The translations under genes were made by a program, and so were the position numbers. A stretch of 64,000 bases of DNA from Gigaspora rosea (lineage: Eukaryota > Glomeromycota > Glomeromycetes > Diversisporales > Gigasporaceae): contig QKWP01000411.1 of the NCBI GenBank assembly GCA_003550325.1, positions 106,659 through 170,658 on the forward strand, given 5' to 3'. The notes under the pieces were generated by a model, which was not told the DNA's origin, searched no databases, and was given only the letters and a program-made list of their open reading frames with translations. Positions 1 through 10,785 of this stretch are shown here, one piece after another; position 1 is the stretch's first letter; every line of letters begins with the position of its first letter.

Positions 1-102
1 TTCCAAAATTAAGCATCTTTTCTTCAAATTTTAAGAAAAGTAAAATAAAATATGCCGATTTGATGTATTTTTTGGTGCTTAACAAGTTTACTTAGTGCAA
101 GA

Positions 103-213
103 AGTTATGATCAATTAGTAAAATTTAGAGATTTATAGAAATTTGTATAATTTTATTAATAAAATCATACAAATTTCTATGATTTTCTAAATTTTACTAA
201 TTGATCCTAACTT
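103..213. repeat. short hairpin element (MITE-like)
   Basis: Two arms of about 50 bases face each other. The left begins AAGTTATGATCAATTAG, the right ends CTAATTGATCCTAACTT, and they meet near an ATTTTATTAATAAAAT centre. There is no coding potential. No clear target duplication is visible, so it could be an old foldback MITE. Confidence 0.6.
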
Positions 214-244
214 TGTGATTTAGGCAAACATGTGCATATATTAT

Positions 245-441
245 GAACCTGAACATGTTCATGAACTTTGAACTGAACCTGAACTGAACTTTTTTTAAGT
301 TCAGGTTCAGGTTCATGTTCAATAATTTTAAGTTTAGGTTCAGTTCAGTATTGAACTTTTAGAGCAGGTTCAGGTTCAGGTTCAGGTTCATTGAACCTGA
401 ACCTGAACCTCTATTGAACTGAACTGAACTTCAGAACCCTA
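245..441. repeat. GAACCTGAAC-rich low-complexity repeat, probable hAT MITE remnant
   Basis: The stretch is built from short alternating runs of GAACCTGAAC and its complement GTTCAGGTTC. It ends in CAGAACCCTAG, whose complement CTAGGGTTCTG resembles the TAGGG termini of the hAT elements elsewhere in this window. No matching left end or target duplication was found. The element may be truncated. Confidence 0.45.
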
Positions 442-466
442 GTTTGAGCAAAAATACAATAGTTAA

Positions 467-832
467 GGGTAGGGTGAACATAGATCATTTTTAATAATGA
501 TCACATTGTAATCATATGAAATTAGGTGATCAACCAATTAGGGTTGTAAACAACAACAATTCAACCAATTAGAATTGGTGATTTTGTGCGACCTAAGGAA
601 ATTTGGGGACACCTAAGTTTTTTTACCAATATACAAAGGTGGAATTTTAAATGATATAGGGTTTAAAATTTTACAATAACAAATAGGAGACTTCAAATTA
701 TATACTACAAAATTTTGAGAAATACTGGCTATAATTTTAAAAAGTTTTATTAGAAGCATATTTTTGCTTTCTATATAAAATTTTTTTGTACCCTATAAAT
801 CATATGAAAATTGATCTACGTTCACCCTACCC
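467..832. mobile_element. piggyBac-like MITE with TTAA target duplication
   Basis: The left end GGGTAGGGTGAACATAGATC and right end GATCTACGTTCACCCTACCC are near-perfect inverted repeats, and TTAA flanks the element on both sides (463-466 and 833-836). TTAA duplication is the hallmark of piggyBac-type insertion. There is no open transposase, so the element is non-autonomous. A related left end without its partner lies near 53793. Confidence 0.7.
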
Positions 833-836
833 TTAA

Positions 837-1379
837 AAAGAAAAGTTATAGCTAGTATAAAATTTGAACCTGCATGTTTGAACATTTTATAACCAATTCC
901 TGAGAGTCTACAGGCCTTATTGTTTGGTAGCTAGTGTAAAAAGTACTTCTTCTTGGCTAAAGCTTGCCAAAGCATCTGTATACCTTATAGAGTTGATATT
1001 GGGTTTTGGTTTGTATTTGGCTTGCCATATAGAGTCGAATAGGCTTTGATTAATTTGGCAGGGAGCTATTTAGTTATCAAAGTATTGCTAGATATAGTTT
1101 TCGATGGCAGGTAAATTAGTGATTATCTCCTGTTCGAGTTTTATATTGTCAAATTTTACTAGGTCCTTGTGTTAGTTAGAATGCTATTAATTATGAAGAT
1201 GGAGTGGGCATGAGCTTGAAGCATCTTTTTGAATTGATTCAGAAATTTGCTATTTATATTGCAAGCATGATATAAATTCTTTTGTTTTGTATTTATATTA
1301 CTAATCTAATTGAAAAGGTGCTAGTGAGCAGATAGTAGCAGAGATATTTGAAGCTGATATGATTAGTTAAGTACTATAA
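837..1379. other. intergenic, nothing recognised
   Basis: A+T-rich sequence between two MITEs. I see no credible coding exon, RNA gene or clear repeat. Confidence 0.4.
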
Positions 1380-1906
1380 GGGGGCATCTATAAATAACAT
1401 AATGTACCCCTCATAGTAGCACTTGACTCCCTTCTACTATATAAAAAATTTTTCAAAATCCATAGGTTTATATATAAAATTTTACAAAATCTTGAATATA
1501 TTGTGATATAGTAATCCAATTTAGATAATTTAGGTACCATTTGATTTGTCTCAGTGAAACGAATCCAATGATACCAAAATTGTGTCATTTGGATTACTGG
1601 ATCAAAAGATATTTACAAAAAACTATTGGTTATATAGTAATTTTATAAAAAAAGATATGACCAATAGTATTTGACCAATAACTTTTGATCCAGTGATCCA
1701 AATGAAATGAAATTGATACCATTTGATTCTTTCACTGAAACGAATCGAATAGTACCAAAATCATTAAATTTGAAGCACTGGTTCAGCTTTTAGACAATTT
1801 TTTCTTAAAAAAATTACATTATATTTTTTTTACCCTTCTACTTATATGGAAAAACATTATCATTCATCCAACCTCCTCTTGTATAACGTTATTTATAGAT
1901 GCCCTT
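1380..1906. mobile_element. PIF/Harbinger-like MITE, copy 1 (TAA target duplication)
   Basis: The termini are GGGGGCATCTATAAATAAC on the left and GTTATTTATAGATGCCC on the right. The flanking trinucleotide TAA occurs on both sides (1377-1379 and 1907-1909). A TWA duplication with G-rich ends fits PIF/Harbinger MITEs. The interior has a second inverted pair around ACCATTTGATTCGTCTCAGTG. A closely similar copy sits at 50380-50906. The weak ATG-initiated reading frame on the minus strand inside it is not a gene. Confidence 0.7.
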
Positions 1907-1909
1907 TAA

Positions 1910-3097
1910 TAGCTGAGTTAAGATAGTCTGGAATTGGTAAGTTCTGTTTAAGTATTTGTTTAGTTTTCCAGATGATACTGCTAAGTTTTTTGAAACAAGT
2001 ATATAGATGTGTCGCTATAGCTAAGAAGGTGTGTTGAAAGTTGTATACTAAACTTTTTGTTGGGAATATGTTGTATTGTAGTATTAATGATACTAGTTTG
2101 GATTTTGTGCCATATGGTTACTAGTGATTCGAAAGTATCTATTGTATTGTAAGTAGTAAGGTTGCTTTTGACTTGGTTGGAAAAATTTTTCTATAGATCA
2201 TTGTTTATGGCCTTATAGTTGAAAATTCTTTTGTGAATTTAGGTCTTTTGTTTGGGCTTGCTAGTCTGGGCATATGGAAAGAACCATTTTAATTTGAGAA
2301 TCTTGTGGTCACTCTGGGTACTAGTATAAGAGTTGTCTATAGTGTATTCAGTAAGGTATGTTAGTATAGGGTGGTATACTTATATATAGTTAATTTGGCT
2401 ACTGTATCTTAAGCTTTGACATATATGGCTTTGATTTTGTGAGTAGAATGCCAAATTGTATATATTGTTATGGGACAGAAATTGGAGAAGTTTGTATTTA
2501 ATTAAGCTAGGGTATATTTTGTTCATAGTAGTATCGAAGTCTTCTAGAACAATTGGTAGCATATTGCATAATGTGGCCTGTTATATCTATTGAATAATAC
2601 AGTTTTGTGTTTCAAGTCTAATGGAAAAACTATTGCATAGGAGGTACATTAAAATAATTCAGAATTTAAAGTCATGTTTAAAAAAGATGTCAATAGCAAT
2701 TGCATAGTCTGGATATATAACAATATTGTAGATATGTAGGGTGAGATCATTGTTTAGTTTCTGCTTTAGAGCTTTCTGTACAGAACCAGAAGTAGGTGTA
2801 GTGGGGAGTTTTGAAAGGTTTAGTGGTTAAGTATTCATTAGATAGTTTGGTTTCTGTTAGACCAATAATATTAAGGTTGTTTGCAAGACAGTATTGCTTC
2901 CAAACTTTTTAAGATCTTGATTGAGGCCTTAAACATTGTATATACAAATAGAAAGAGAGAGAGGATTAACTCATTTGATTTATAAGTAACAGCATTTGAA
3001 ACCCCTGTAAAAGGACATATCCTGTGACTGTTAGTAACTGTTAAGTATTGACTTTCTACATCATAAAATTTTGATGTTTAAACATATCTTTATTTCA
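1910..3097. other. intergenic, degraded T/G-rich sequence
   Basis: Roughly 1.2 kb with no intact frame longer than about 60 codons. The plus-strand texture (many TAG/TTTG) suggests an old decayed transposon or gene, but no motif could be named. Confidence 0.35.
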
Positions 3098-4711
3098 TTA
3101 TTTTTTAATAACAGTTATAGATTTAAAGTATTTTAAAGTATTATTATCATTTTCTATATAGTCTAAAAGATTTAGCTCTTCAGAGCCCAAACTATTTTCA
3201 CTAAGATCTAAAGAAATTAGCGTAGTGTTCTTAGGAAGTGCAAGTATAAATTCTTTTGCAACTTCCGGCCCAAGGAAATTGTGAGAAAGATTTAAATCTT
3301 TCAAAGCATTATTCTCACAAAGGGCCTTTGCTAATTCTTTACCACCAACATACCCGATATTATTACCATAAAGATTCAAAGAAGATAGTGTAGTGTTTAT
3401 GCGAAGTGCAACTGCTAACTCTTTTCCACCATCTTCTCCAAAATTATTATAGCCAAGATTCAAAGAATTTAGCATAGTGTTCGTAATAAGGGCTTCTTTA
3501 AACCTTTCTTCTCCTTCTGATCCAATGCCACAATATTCAATGTTTAAAGAAGCTAGCGTAGTGTTTTTGCAAAGTGCGCTTGCTAGTGCTTCCCCTTTAA
3601 TAGAATTATAACCAAGATCTAAAGAAGTCAGTGTGGTATTCTTGCAGAGCGCATCTTTCAAGGCTTCTTCTACGCCTACATCAAGATGATTGTGGGAAAG
3701 ATTCAAAAAGGTCAACGAGGTATTAGTGCAAAGTACACGTGCAATTGCTATCCCTCCATCTAAACCAATATTGTTACCACTAAGTTCCAAAGAAGTTAAT
3801 GTAGTGTTCTTGTAAAGTGCATCTGCTAATTCTTTTGCTCCTTCTGATCCAAGCTCATTACCACAAAGGTTTAAATATTTAAGAGTTTTGTTCTTGAGAA
3901 GTGTATTGGCGAATTCTTTTCCGCACTCTGATCCAATATTATTATTAGCAATTACGTCTTCACTTTTTCCGCTAAGATTCAAAGAAGTCAACGTAGTATT
4001 ATTGCAAAGAAAATTTGCGATCATCGTTCCCTCTTCAGGGCCAAGCTGATTTCCACATAGATTTAGTGAATTTAATATATGAAAAGCCTCTAAAAAACTT
4101 TTCAATTCTTCGACCTCAATTTTAAATAACTTAAGGTCTAACGAAATCAAAGTAGAATTTTTATGAAGGAATCTTATTAAATCATTTATTGTCTTTGATT
4201 TAAGATCACTGTTGATATTATATGGGAGATATAAATTCAAAGATTTAATAGTAGTATTCTCATAAAATTTTTCGAATACATTATGATCACTAAATATTTC
4301 ATCAATGTATAAATCTTTAAGATTTTTTGCGGTTCTTAAGAACATAGCCATTAAAGAACACTTAATAGCATATGCGGCTTCATCACTTCCTTGAGAAAAC
4401 TCTTCCAAATTATCAAATAGGTCCTTTGTAATAGAAGTGATATAACTTGTATATTCGAACAGTGGTTTAAAGTCGTTTGGAAGGCCAATATGAAAAGGAT
4501 TTAATAAGGTTTTTTCTTCGGTATCTAACGATGAAAGAAGGATTTCTTTAAGATTTTTATCTTTAAAATGGTGTCCTGGTTTGCTCCACAATATTGGTAT
4601 AATAATTCTACACCAATGACGGCTTACACATGCACAAGAATATAATGTAGCATTGTCATTTTGAAGGTTAAGAAATATTATATGATAAATTTCAAGTGAT
4701 AATTGTATCAT
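3098..4711 (-). CDS. F-box/leucine-rich-repeat (RNI-like, NLRC3-style) protein
   Basis: A single-exon gene of about 537 residues if it starts at the Met at 4711, which directly opens the F-box-like helix MIQLSLEIYHIIFLNLQ. An in-frame upstream Met at 4804 would add an unsupported A+T-rich extension. After the F-box (residues 1-45, with the CVSRHWCRIIIPILW signature) comes a linker of about 150 residues. About eleven ribonuclease-inhibitor-type repeats of 26-30 residues follow, with the pattern NTTLTSLNLSGNNIGSEGGKELA. The Leu and Asn ladder is regular to the C-terminus and no breaks are visible. In the family, the F-box recruits a Skp1-Cullin ubiquitin ligase and the repeats bind the substrate. 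Such genes are highly expanded in Rhizophagus. The substrate is unknown. Confidence 0.9.
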   Translation of the reverse strand: MIQLSLEIYHIIFLNLQNDNATLYSCACVSRHWCRIIIPILWSKPGHHFKDKNLKEILLSSLDTEEKTLLNPFHIGLPNDFKPLFEYTSYITSITKDLFDNLEEFSQGSDEAAYAIKCSLMAMFLRTAKNLKDLYIDEIFSDHNVFEKFYENTTIKSLNLYLPYNINSDLKSKTINDLIRFLHKNSTLISLDLKLFKIEVEELKSFLEAFHILNSLNLCGNQLGPEEGTMIANFLCNNTTLTSLNLSGKSEDVIANNNIGSECGKEFANTLLKNKTLKYLNLCGNELGSEGAKELADALYKNTTLTSLELSGNNIGLDGGIAIARVLCTNTSLTFLNLSHNHLDVGVEEALKDALCKNTTLTSLDLGYNSIKGEALASALCKNTTLASLNIEYCGIGSEGEERFKEALITNTMLNSLNLGYNNFGEDGGKELAVALRINTTLSSLNLYGNNIGYVGGKELAKALCENNALKDLNLSHNFLGPEVAKEFILALPKNTTLISLDLSENSLGSEELNLLDYIENDNNTLKYFKSITVIKK

Positions 4712-4804
4712 ATTGAAAATTTTTTTTAGCGCGTAAGTACGTGTCTCTAGTACGTACATATATATCAAAAAATAAAAGTTGTGAAACGTTGCCAAAAGAT
4801 CCAA

Positions 4805-6226
4805 ATTTGGTCAATCTACAATTCGATGAAGCAAAAAAAAAAATAAATAAATAAAAGAAAGCGAAAAATACAAGAAGCAAATATTTAAACTCATTATGTT
4901 GCATTAATAAAAAGTGCCGAAAGAATTTTTACCTAGAAAGGTCTTCTAACCCTAGCCCATTCAGGCCCTAACTTGACTATGTTACGTACGTACTAATTAA
5001 ATTTGGAAAGGGCTGCTTGCTATGATTGACTGGCATACGTATATACGTTGGTAGCGGTTGAATTGACTTTCCTAAGAACTGACCCAATATTAAAATTTTG
5101 TAAATTTTGTAAATTTATTAAATTTTTTGAGTTTCGAAACTTATTTAAGGTGGAATAGAATTTTAAAATTGTAAACAATATAAATTTCGGTAATATAATT
5201 TTATATTAAATCTTTACTTATTGGTTTTCCCTCTCGAGTATTCATATTATCTATTTTCTATAAACATTAAAATTTGAACTTAATGATCTACGTGTCTCGT
5301 ATTACGTAACGCGTCGCGTATACTGTATATCTGATATACAAATTAGATGTATGTAGTTTATATTTTTTTGTTTAACTAATAGAGCTTTCGATATCATTTT
5401 ATTAAATGATCTTATTTTAGATCAGTGTAAATTTATTTTTTTTCTTTTGCTGGAGATATGAAACGGTACCAGAACTAGTATTAAAGATAAGTTTTTAATC
5501 TCTTGCTCTTTATTATTTTATTATTATTATTATGATTATTATTATTTTGGTGTTGCTTTTTTATTTTAATGCTTACTTTCTTTATATTTTAGGCTTGTTC
5601 TGAAGAGTTGAAAATGGGCATTGAGAATAGAGATCAGTAACAGGATCAGTTTGACTTCTAAAGGTTTTTCTTTTTATTTTAGTTTTAATTTGTTTTCTTG
5701 GCATTTTACTAATTTTTCTACATTTTAGATCTTGTTACAGACCTTAGACATATATAAATATGTCTCTGGATATATAAAATGTTGGTGTCAATTTTTGATT
5801 AAAAGACTTTTAGATAAAAGAGTTTTTCTTTTTAATTCTAGATTTTGTTTTTGTCTTGGCGCATTATTAATACGTGGGTATTATTCCTTTTTAAATTTTA
5901 GTTAACCAGAAGTAATCTTGAGCTAAAACAGTACACAGAAGTACTAGTTTTCTATTTTTATTTTTTTTGGTTTTTTTTTGTTTAACCAGCTTTTTCTTTT
6001 TTTTGAAGGTTTGTATCTAGCAAAGAGATATAAAATAGCACTAGTAATAGAAAAATATAGTTTTTTATTTTGTATTTTTTTTTTGTTTTAATTAAATTCT
6101 TTTTTCTCTTGTAGGTTTGTGTTTAATTTAAGAATATAAAATAGTGCTATTAATAGAAGAACTAGTATAAAAAGAAGTATTAGTTTTCTTTTTTAATGAA
6201 TTTTTCATATGTTTATATATATATGT
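4805..6226. other. intergenic with imperfect T-rich tandem modules (5.5-6.2 kb)
   Basis: No gene is visible. From about 5580 to 6200, modules of roughly 100-130 bases recur: a long T tract, then TAG or AAG, then GGTTTGT, then GAGATATAAAATAGCACTAG or a variant. They resemble repeated intron-end/exon-start units. A TTA microsatellite lies near 5517. Confidence 0.45.
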
Positions 6227-6385
6227 TGTACCCGGATTTGGAATTTGTCCCAATTTGGAATCTGCCCTAATCCTACCTCTAACACTAGCCCTAACCCTAA
6301 CCCTAAAGTCACCTAAAGTCCTAATTCTGCTACAAAATTCTTATCTGGGGCAGCCCGATTCCGAATTGGGCACCGGGGTACAGCA
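6227..6385. mobile_element. small inverted-repeat element with internal telomere-like motif
   Basis: The left end TTGTACCCGGATTTGGAAT and right end ATTGGGCACCGGGGTACAGC are imperfect inverted repeats, with TATATATAT tracts on both sides that could be a target duplication. Inside is a short CCCTAACCCTAACCCTAA run like the TTAGGG telomere repeat. It is too short and too internal to mark a chromosome end. Confidence 0.5.
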
Positions 6386-6776
6386 TATATATATATATGT
6401 ATTTTTTTTTATAGCTCAATATTCTAACTAATGCAGCTATACCAATATTTGCCAAAGTTTTTATTTTTTCATTACTTGATTTCACAAAATTTAAATAAAA
6501 TACAATATCTAATTTAAAAGTATTAATTTGTGTATTATTTAATAAGAGCTAAGTTATTTGTTACGTAAGTGATAATGGCTTATGTATCTCAGAATATCAT
6601 AATATAACATAATTAGAAAATTCAAAACAAACATTTGTTTTATCAAAAAATTGCTTATTATTTAAAATCTGCATAGGAAACCACTTTTTGTGCTCTAACA
6701 ATAAGTTTTTTTGAGTAATTTTACTATATAATTCTATATCCTAATCCTAATCTAAGTGCTTACTCTAACTCTAAAC

Positions 6777-7032
6777 CAGTATTGTACTGGGACAGAGACA
6801 GGAACAATGGACAGTTGGGATTGGACATTCCAGACATGTCTGCTAAAATGTTGATATTCCAGACAATTAAAATTATAATAAGGGCTGCTTTGTTAGCTAA
6901 TCAGATCATTTAATAAGCTCTTGTATATTAGACACTATTATGAATATAGAACATTGCCTGGGACATTGTCTGGAACATGGAATATCAGTAAACTGTGCAA
7001 TTTTAATAAGATAATATCTGAACCCAATACTG
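6777..7032. mobile_element. hAT MITE with perfect 8-bp target duplication CTCTAAAC
   Basis: The element begins CAGTATTGTACTGGG and ends ACCCAATACTG. The octamer CTCTAAAC sits directly before (6769-6776) and after (7033-7040) without mismatch. The eight-base duplication and the CAGTRTTG terminus are hAT features. The perfect duplication points to a recent insertion. The interior repeats GGACA/TGTCC words and encodes nothing. Confidence 0.85.
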
Positions 7033-7040
7033 CTCTAAAC

Positions 7041-8047
7041 TAACCCTCCTGTTCTTTATTAGTTTAGTCATTATATTTATACTTTCAAATTCTGATGGTC
7101 CGAGACCAAAATCTTGGGTCTCAAACCAATATTGGTGGTCTTGAACCAAGATCTATGGTTTCAGAATGGTCTTGGACCAAGGTCTACGGTCTCAAACCCA
7201 TATACTGCCATTCTATACAATAGTGCTAACAAATATAATAAGGAATACTAATACAATAAAAAAATATTTCGAACACAAAATTTTTGTAACAACAGCCAAA
7301 GGTGTTGGAAATGAATTCAATTAAAGGATTTTAAGTTTGCAGAATACATTGAGTTGCAGTAATTTTAAGTAATTTGAACTGAAACGATGATATGCCCCGG
7401 AAGATTAGCAAGTGAGATTGCAAGAAGCAGCATCAGCCGGTGTTTTTTGCCTGCTCGAAGCAGGCCCGGCTGTTAAATAAGAAATAGCCGAATCAGAAGA
7501 CTACAGTGTGGTGGGAAGGGCTGGGTCAAGAAAATGCAAGTTAAATAAATTGGGTTCTTATGAGAGATTCGTTTTAACGGATCGGCTGAAAATCATTCGG
7601 CTAATTTTACCAGGTATTATGAAATAACCCTTTTTTTTATTAGTAAAATATATTAATAAATTTTTTACCACCACCGCTTTTTTTACCTGCTTTGGAAAAC
7701 CTACAATCAATAGAGTTTTTCAAAGATCAATTTTGCCACGGATTTTCATTCTTGACCTTCTCGCTTTAATAAGTTTTCATGAAAAATAAACATCATTTTA
7801 TAATTTTTGATGAAGAATCAATAAGGGACCACACAAGTATCTGGTATCGATTTCAATGTTTTATGCGCACTATTACGATCATTAACTAATCACAACGAAA
7901 AAATTTCAATGATATCATAAATTGCACTTTCGAATTTAGACAAAAATTTTATATAAATAAAATTATGTGTAAGCACTATTACGATTACTTGCTAATCACA
8001 TCGAGGTTGACGCTTGAGAATACCCTAAACCTTTTTTGGCTTTTCTT
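7041..8047. other. intergenic; GGTCT/AGACC clusters and a GC-richer hairpin island
   Basis: 7090-7200 carries alternating GGTCT and AGACC words. 7390-7510 is locally GC-richer and contains the hairpin GCCTGCTCGAAGCAGGC flanked by GCCGG. This island could be a SINE or structured-RNA remnant, but it has no A/B boxes and no identified family. No gene is seen. Confidence 0.35.
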
Positions 8048-8218
8048 GGTCGAGACGATTCTAACGGTAGTAATCATTAATTCGCCCGCAATGATTCTTC
8101 AAATTTTGTACACTTTGTTTACATAATGTAAACAAAGGTGAAAAAAGTTGCAAAACTTTGATGAGCCATTGCGGGCGAATTACTTGATGATTTTACTACC
8201 GTTAGAGTCGTTTCGACC
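8048..8218. mobile_element. hairpin MITE, about 50-bp arms
   Basis: The left arm starts GGTCGAGACGATTCTAACGG and the right arm ends CCGTTAGAGTCGTTTCGACC. Both run inward to CGCCCGCAATG/CATTGCGGGCG. The centre is a TTGTTTACATAATGTAAACAA palindrome. No coding sequence. Confidence 0.7.
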
Positions 8219-8474
8219 TGAGGAATAGCTTTTGTTGAAGTCAAAAAAAGTTTACTTAATACCAAACCCAGTCCCGGAGCACTTTTTAATTCTTGTTACA
8301 AATAATGTAATTAAAGGTGTGAATTCAACCCTTATTTTGAAATAACGCACATGCGCGTACTCGAAATAACGCGCAGGTGGGCGTTATTTCGCGTTTGTAC
8401 GGTAATCAAAAAAAAAAAAAAAAAAACACAAAAAAAAACTACAACAAAATCATGTAAAACACCATCTGATTTAA

Positions 8475-8628
8475 TTTTCCCGATGACCATTTCCCCGACG
8501 AGCCATTTACCTGACATCACACAAGGTGATAAGTTACCAATAATATACTTACAACCAACAAAAACACTAACCCTAACTCTATGTGATGCCAGATAAATGG
8601 CCTGTCGGGGAAATGACCATCGGGAAAA
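8475..8628. mobile_element. inverted-repeat MITE
   Basis: The left arm TTTTCCCGATGACCATTTCC (continuing CCGACGAGCCATTTACC) is mirrored by the right arm ending AATGACCATCGGGAAAAA. Arms are about 45 bases with a few mismatches and a short A+T centre. Frames read through it on either strand are artefacts of the poly-A tract and the arms. Confidence 0.65.
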
Positions 8629-8922
8629 ATGAGCAACACTTATACAAAAATAAAAATAACTGACTTTGTATTTTCACAAGAAATAAGAAATTGAACTATG
8701 TTAATTAATAACTATAGTCAGGTAATTGGATCACAGGTAATACGATAATACGATCATACTTAACGAATATTAGGTTCATCATCGTTATGTCAATATTACA
8801 TGTAATAGAACTTACGTATATAAAAATAATAAGTGAACGATTTTTTACCCAAATAATCCCACAATTCTCATTTTCTTTGCCGAATTAATAAATAAAATTC
8901 AATTTGTTTTCTTTGGTACTTC

Positions 8923-9100
8923 ATCCTCTCAAGCCTTTTGGCTAAGATCAAGTGTAGTATCTGTTCTTTAATATCTGAAATGACCCACATAGTGGGTCTT
9001 TCGATATTAACCTAATTTTTATCCTTCGGTAATGGGTCAATGGCTTGCTACACTCCTTACCACGGGTGTCCCTAGTATTGCACTACTTCTAGGTGATGCC
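8923..9100 (+). ncRNA. U2 spliceosomal snRNA-like gene, stem IIa 5' strand missing
   Basis: The 5' part matches U2 closely: GCCTTTTGGCTAAGATCAAG, then GTGTAGTATCTGTTCTT, the branch-point-pairing segment. After that come stem IIb (GACCCAC-loop-GTGGGTC), a perfect stem IIc pair (TTAATATC with GATATTAA), the Sm site AATTTTTAT at 9014-9022, stem III (GGTAA/TTACC) and stem-loop IV (CCTAG, TATTGCACTACTT, CTAGG), which binds U2A'/B''. Length is about 178 nt against 188 in human. Between GTTCTT and TTAATATCTGAAA the usual TTCAG strand of stem-loop IIa is absent, a shortfall of about 6-7 bases. It could be a real variant, one copy of several, a pseudogene or an assembly error. Confidence 0.85.
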
Positions 9101-9110
9101 TACTTTTTAG

Positions 9111-9813
9111 ATCTAAAAGCGGGGGGGGGGGTTTTTACAGAATATCGGTTTTAAGTAATACTCTGGAATGACTAATTCCAGGTCGGTGAGTTGTGAAGTT
9201 GTAGATACTTGAAATTTTTTTTTTTTTGACATATCTGGGTTCCGTAAATAAAATGCGTAAGCTATACCATAAGTTTTTAATTCAAAGCCACATGTTATTG
9301 GTCTTAGAATAACTATAGGAAGGACTCATGTAAAGTGGCTATTGCTACAGTAAATATATATACATATTGTATTTGGGTTATAGTTTTTTGGATTGTTTAG
9401 ATATATATTGAAAAATGGGATAGATATTTTTTAGGATCTTTGAAAAAAACTTGTTTTTAGATAGATATTGAAAAATATGTATTAATTGTTAAAAAGTCCT
9501 AACAAACTGTTCAAAACGAATCATTTAAATAAACATTTAATAAATAAAACCTAACAGGTAATGAGGTGTATGGCGCATTTTATTATTTGTGGCAGACTAA
9601 TTGAAAGTGTGAAAGGCAAAGAAAACATTGTAAAAAAAATGGGGGGGTTTTTTTTATCCGTTAGATTCATTATTATATTGAATCCCATGAGCATAAAAAA
9701 TGTAGAATACATTTGAAATATATTTTGAGCATGTGTTAAAATTTAAAAAAAAAAAGCTCAGCTTTTTTTTTTTATATTTATAATGAAATTAATGAAGAAA
9801 AAACTCTTTCGCG
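9111..9813. other. intergenic between U2-like gene and membrane protein gene
   Basis: A poly-G run directly follows the U2-like gene at 9121-9130. The rest is A+T-rich with homopolymer tracts and no recognised gene. The last 100-200 bases are the likely promoter of the gene at 9814. Confidence 0.35.
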
Positions 9814-10785
9814 ATGATTAATTTTGACACAGGCAAATGTATTTGCATATATATATTAATTATTCCAATTTTTATTCTAACATTTCTTTGTCCTGCTCTT
9901 GGTAAGTTTTTAAATATAATAAAAATTTTAATTTATCAACTTGAGTTACATTATTTTATGTTTTAAAAGATAAAAAAAAAAAAATAGTGTTTTACACAGT
10001 ATAAATAATTTTTTATTTCACTTATATATATATTTAGAAATATCAAAGCTTTCAGTTTTTGATCAAACTAACGGTGAACTTGTTTATAATGTATGGGTCG
10101 AATATACGTAAGTGTTTTTAAAAATTTATAATCTCTTTAAAATAGATATTAATTTTGAAAAACAATATTTAATAGATATTTGGCACTAACTGTGTCAACA
10201 ATTGGTTAGTACATTCCCTAAAACATTTCATATGCTCTCTCGTAAAACTATTAATATATTGTTAAGACCTTGAATTTTATTAATAATAATAATTTTTTAA
10301 ATTTAAAATCAAGTTGGAGTTTATCTATTTTATAGTTGTCTTTTGGTAATTGAAACGTTATCTTGGTACTTCTTGTATGTATGCCATATAAATTATATAT
10401 TTATTTACATTATATATATTATGAATTATGATCTAAAAAACCTTTAATTATTAAGGGCTGTGTCATGTTGTTGGTTAATATTTCCATGTAAGTGATATTC
10501 TTAAATTTATAATTATTTTTTCTTTTAAGATACTTATATTTTTAAATTGTCAAACAAGTTGTCTACACATATTTCACTATCAATGAGATGAACGGTATTC
10601 CATTCTTATGTCCGTCAGATTATCCATACAAAACAGATTTAATATTTGGTGCATGTAAAATTCGTACGGCGAATTTATTTTGTATGTGGATATATTTCGT
10701 ATTATTAGCTATGATGTTACCTCTTGGATGGTCTATAATCCGTAAGTTAAGATCAGTACCAGATACTCAGGTTGCACAATCTTAA
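9814..10785 (+). CDS. six-exon four-helix membrane protein (MARVEL/tetraspan-like), unknown function
   Basis: Exons read from GT-AG junctions and frame: 9814-9901, 10038-10107, 10176-10204, 10336-10345, 10456-10487 and 10559-10785. Each junction keeps one frame, giving about 150 residues starting MINFDTGKCICIYIL and ending PDTQVAQS. Hydrophobic stretches lie in exon 1 (YILIIPIFILTFLCPAL), exon 3 (YLALTVSTIG) running into exons 4-5 (VVFWAVSCCWLIFPF), and exon 6 (MWIYFVLLAMMLPLGW). The sequence FLCPSDYPYKTDLIFGACK lies between the last two. The 10-base exon 4 is unusually small and is the weakest part of the model. No family could be named. Architecture resembles the gene at 41600-42883. It ends tail to tail with the PI4-kinase gene. 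Confidence 0.65.

Noticed and set aside
6280-6306. Telomere repeat (CCCTAA)n
   Set aside because: Only about two to three units, inside a small inverted-repeat element. A similar short run at 57330 is also internal.
8332-8596. Frames with poly-Lys or poly-Phe around 8400
   Set aside because: They depend on an 18-base poly-A tract and the arms of a MITE; no domain or splice logic.
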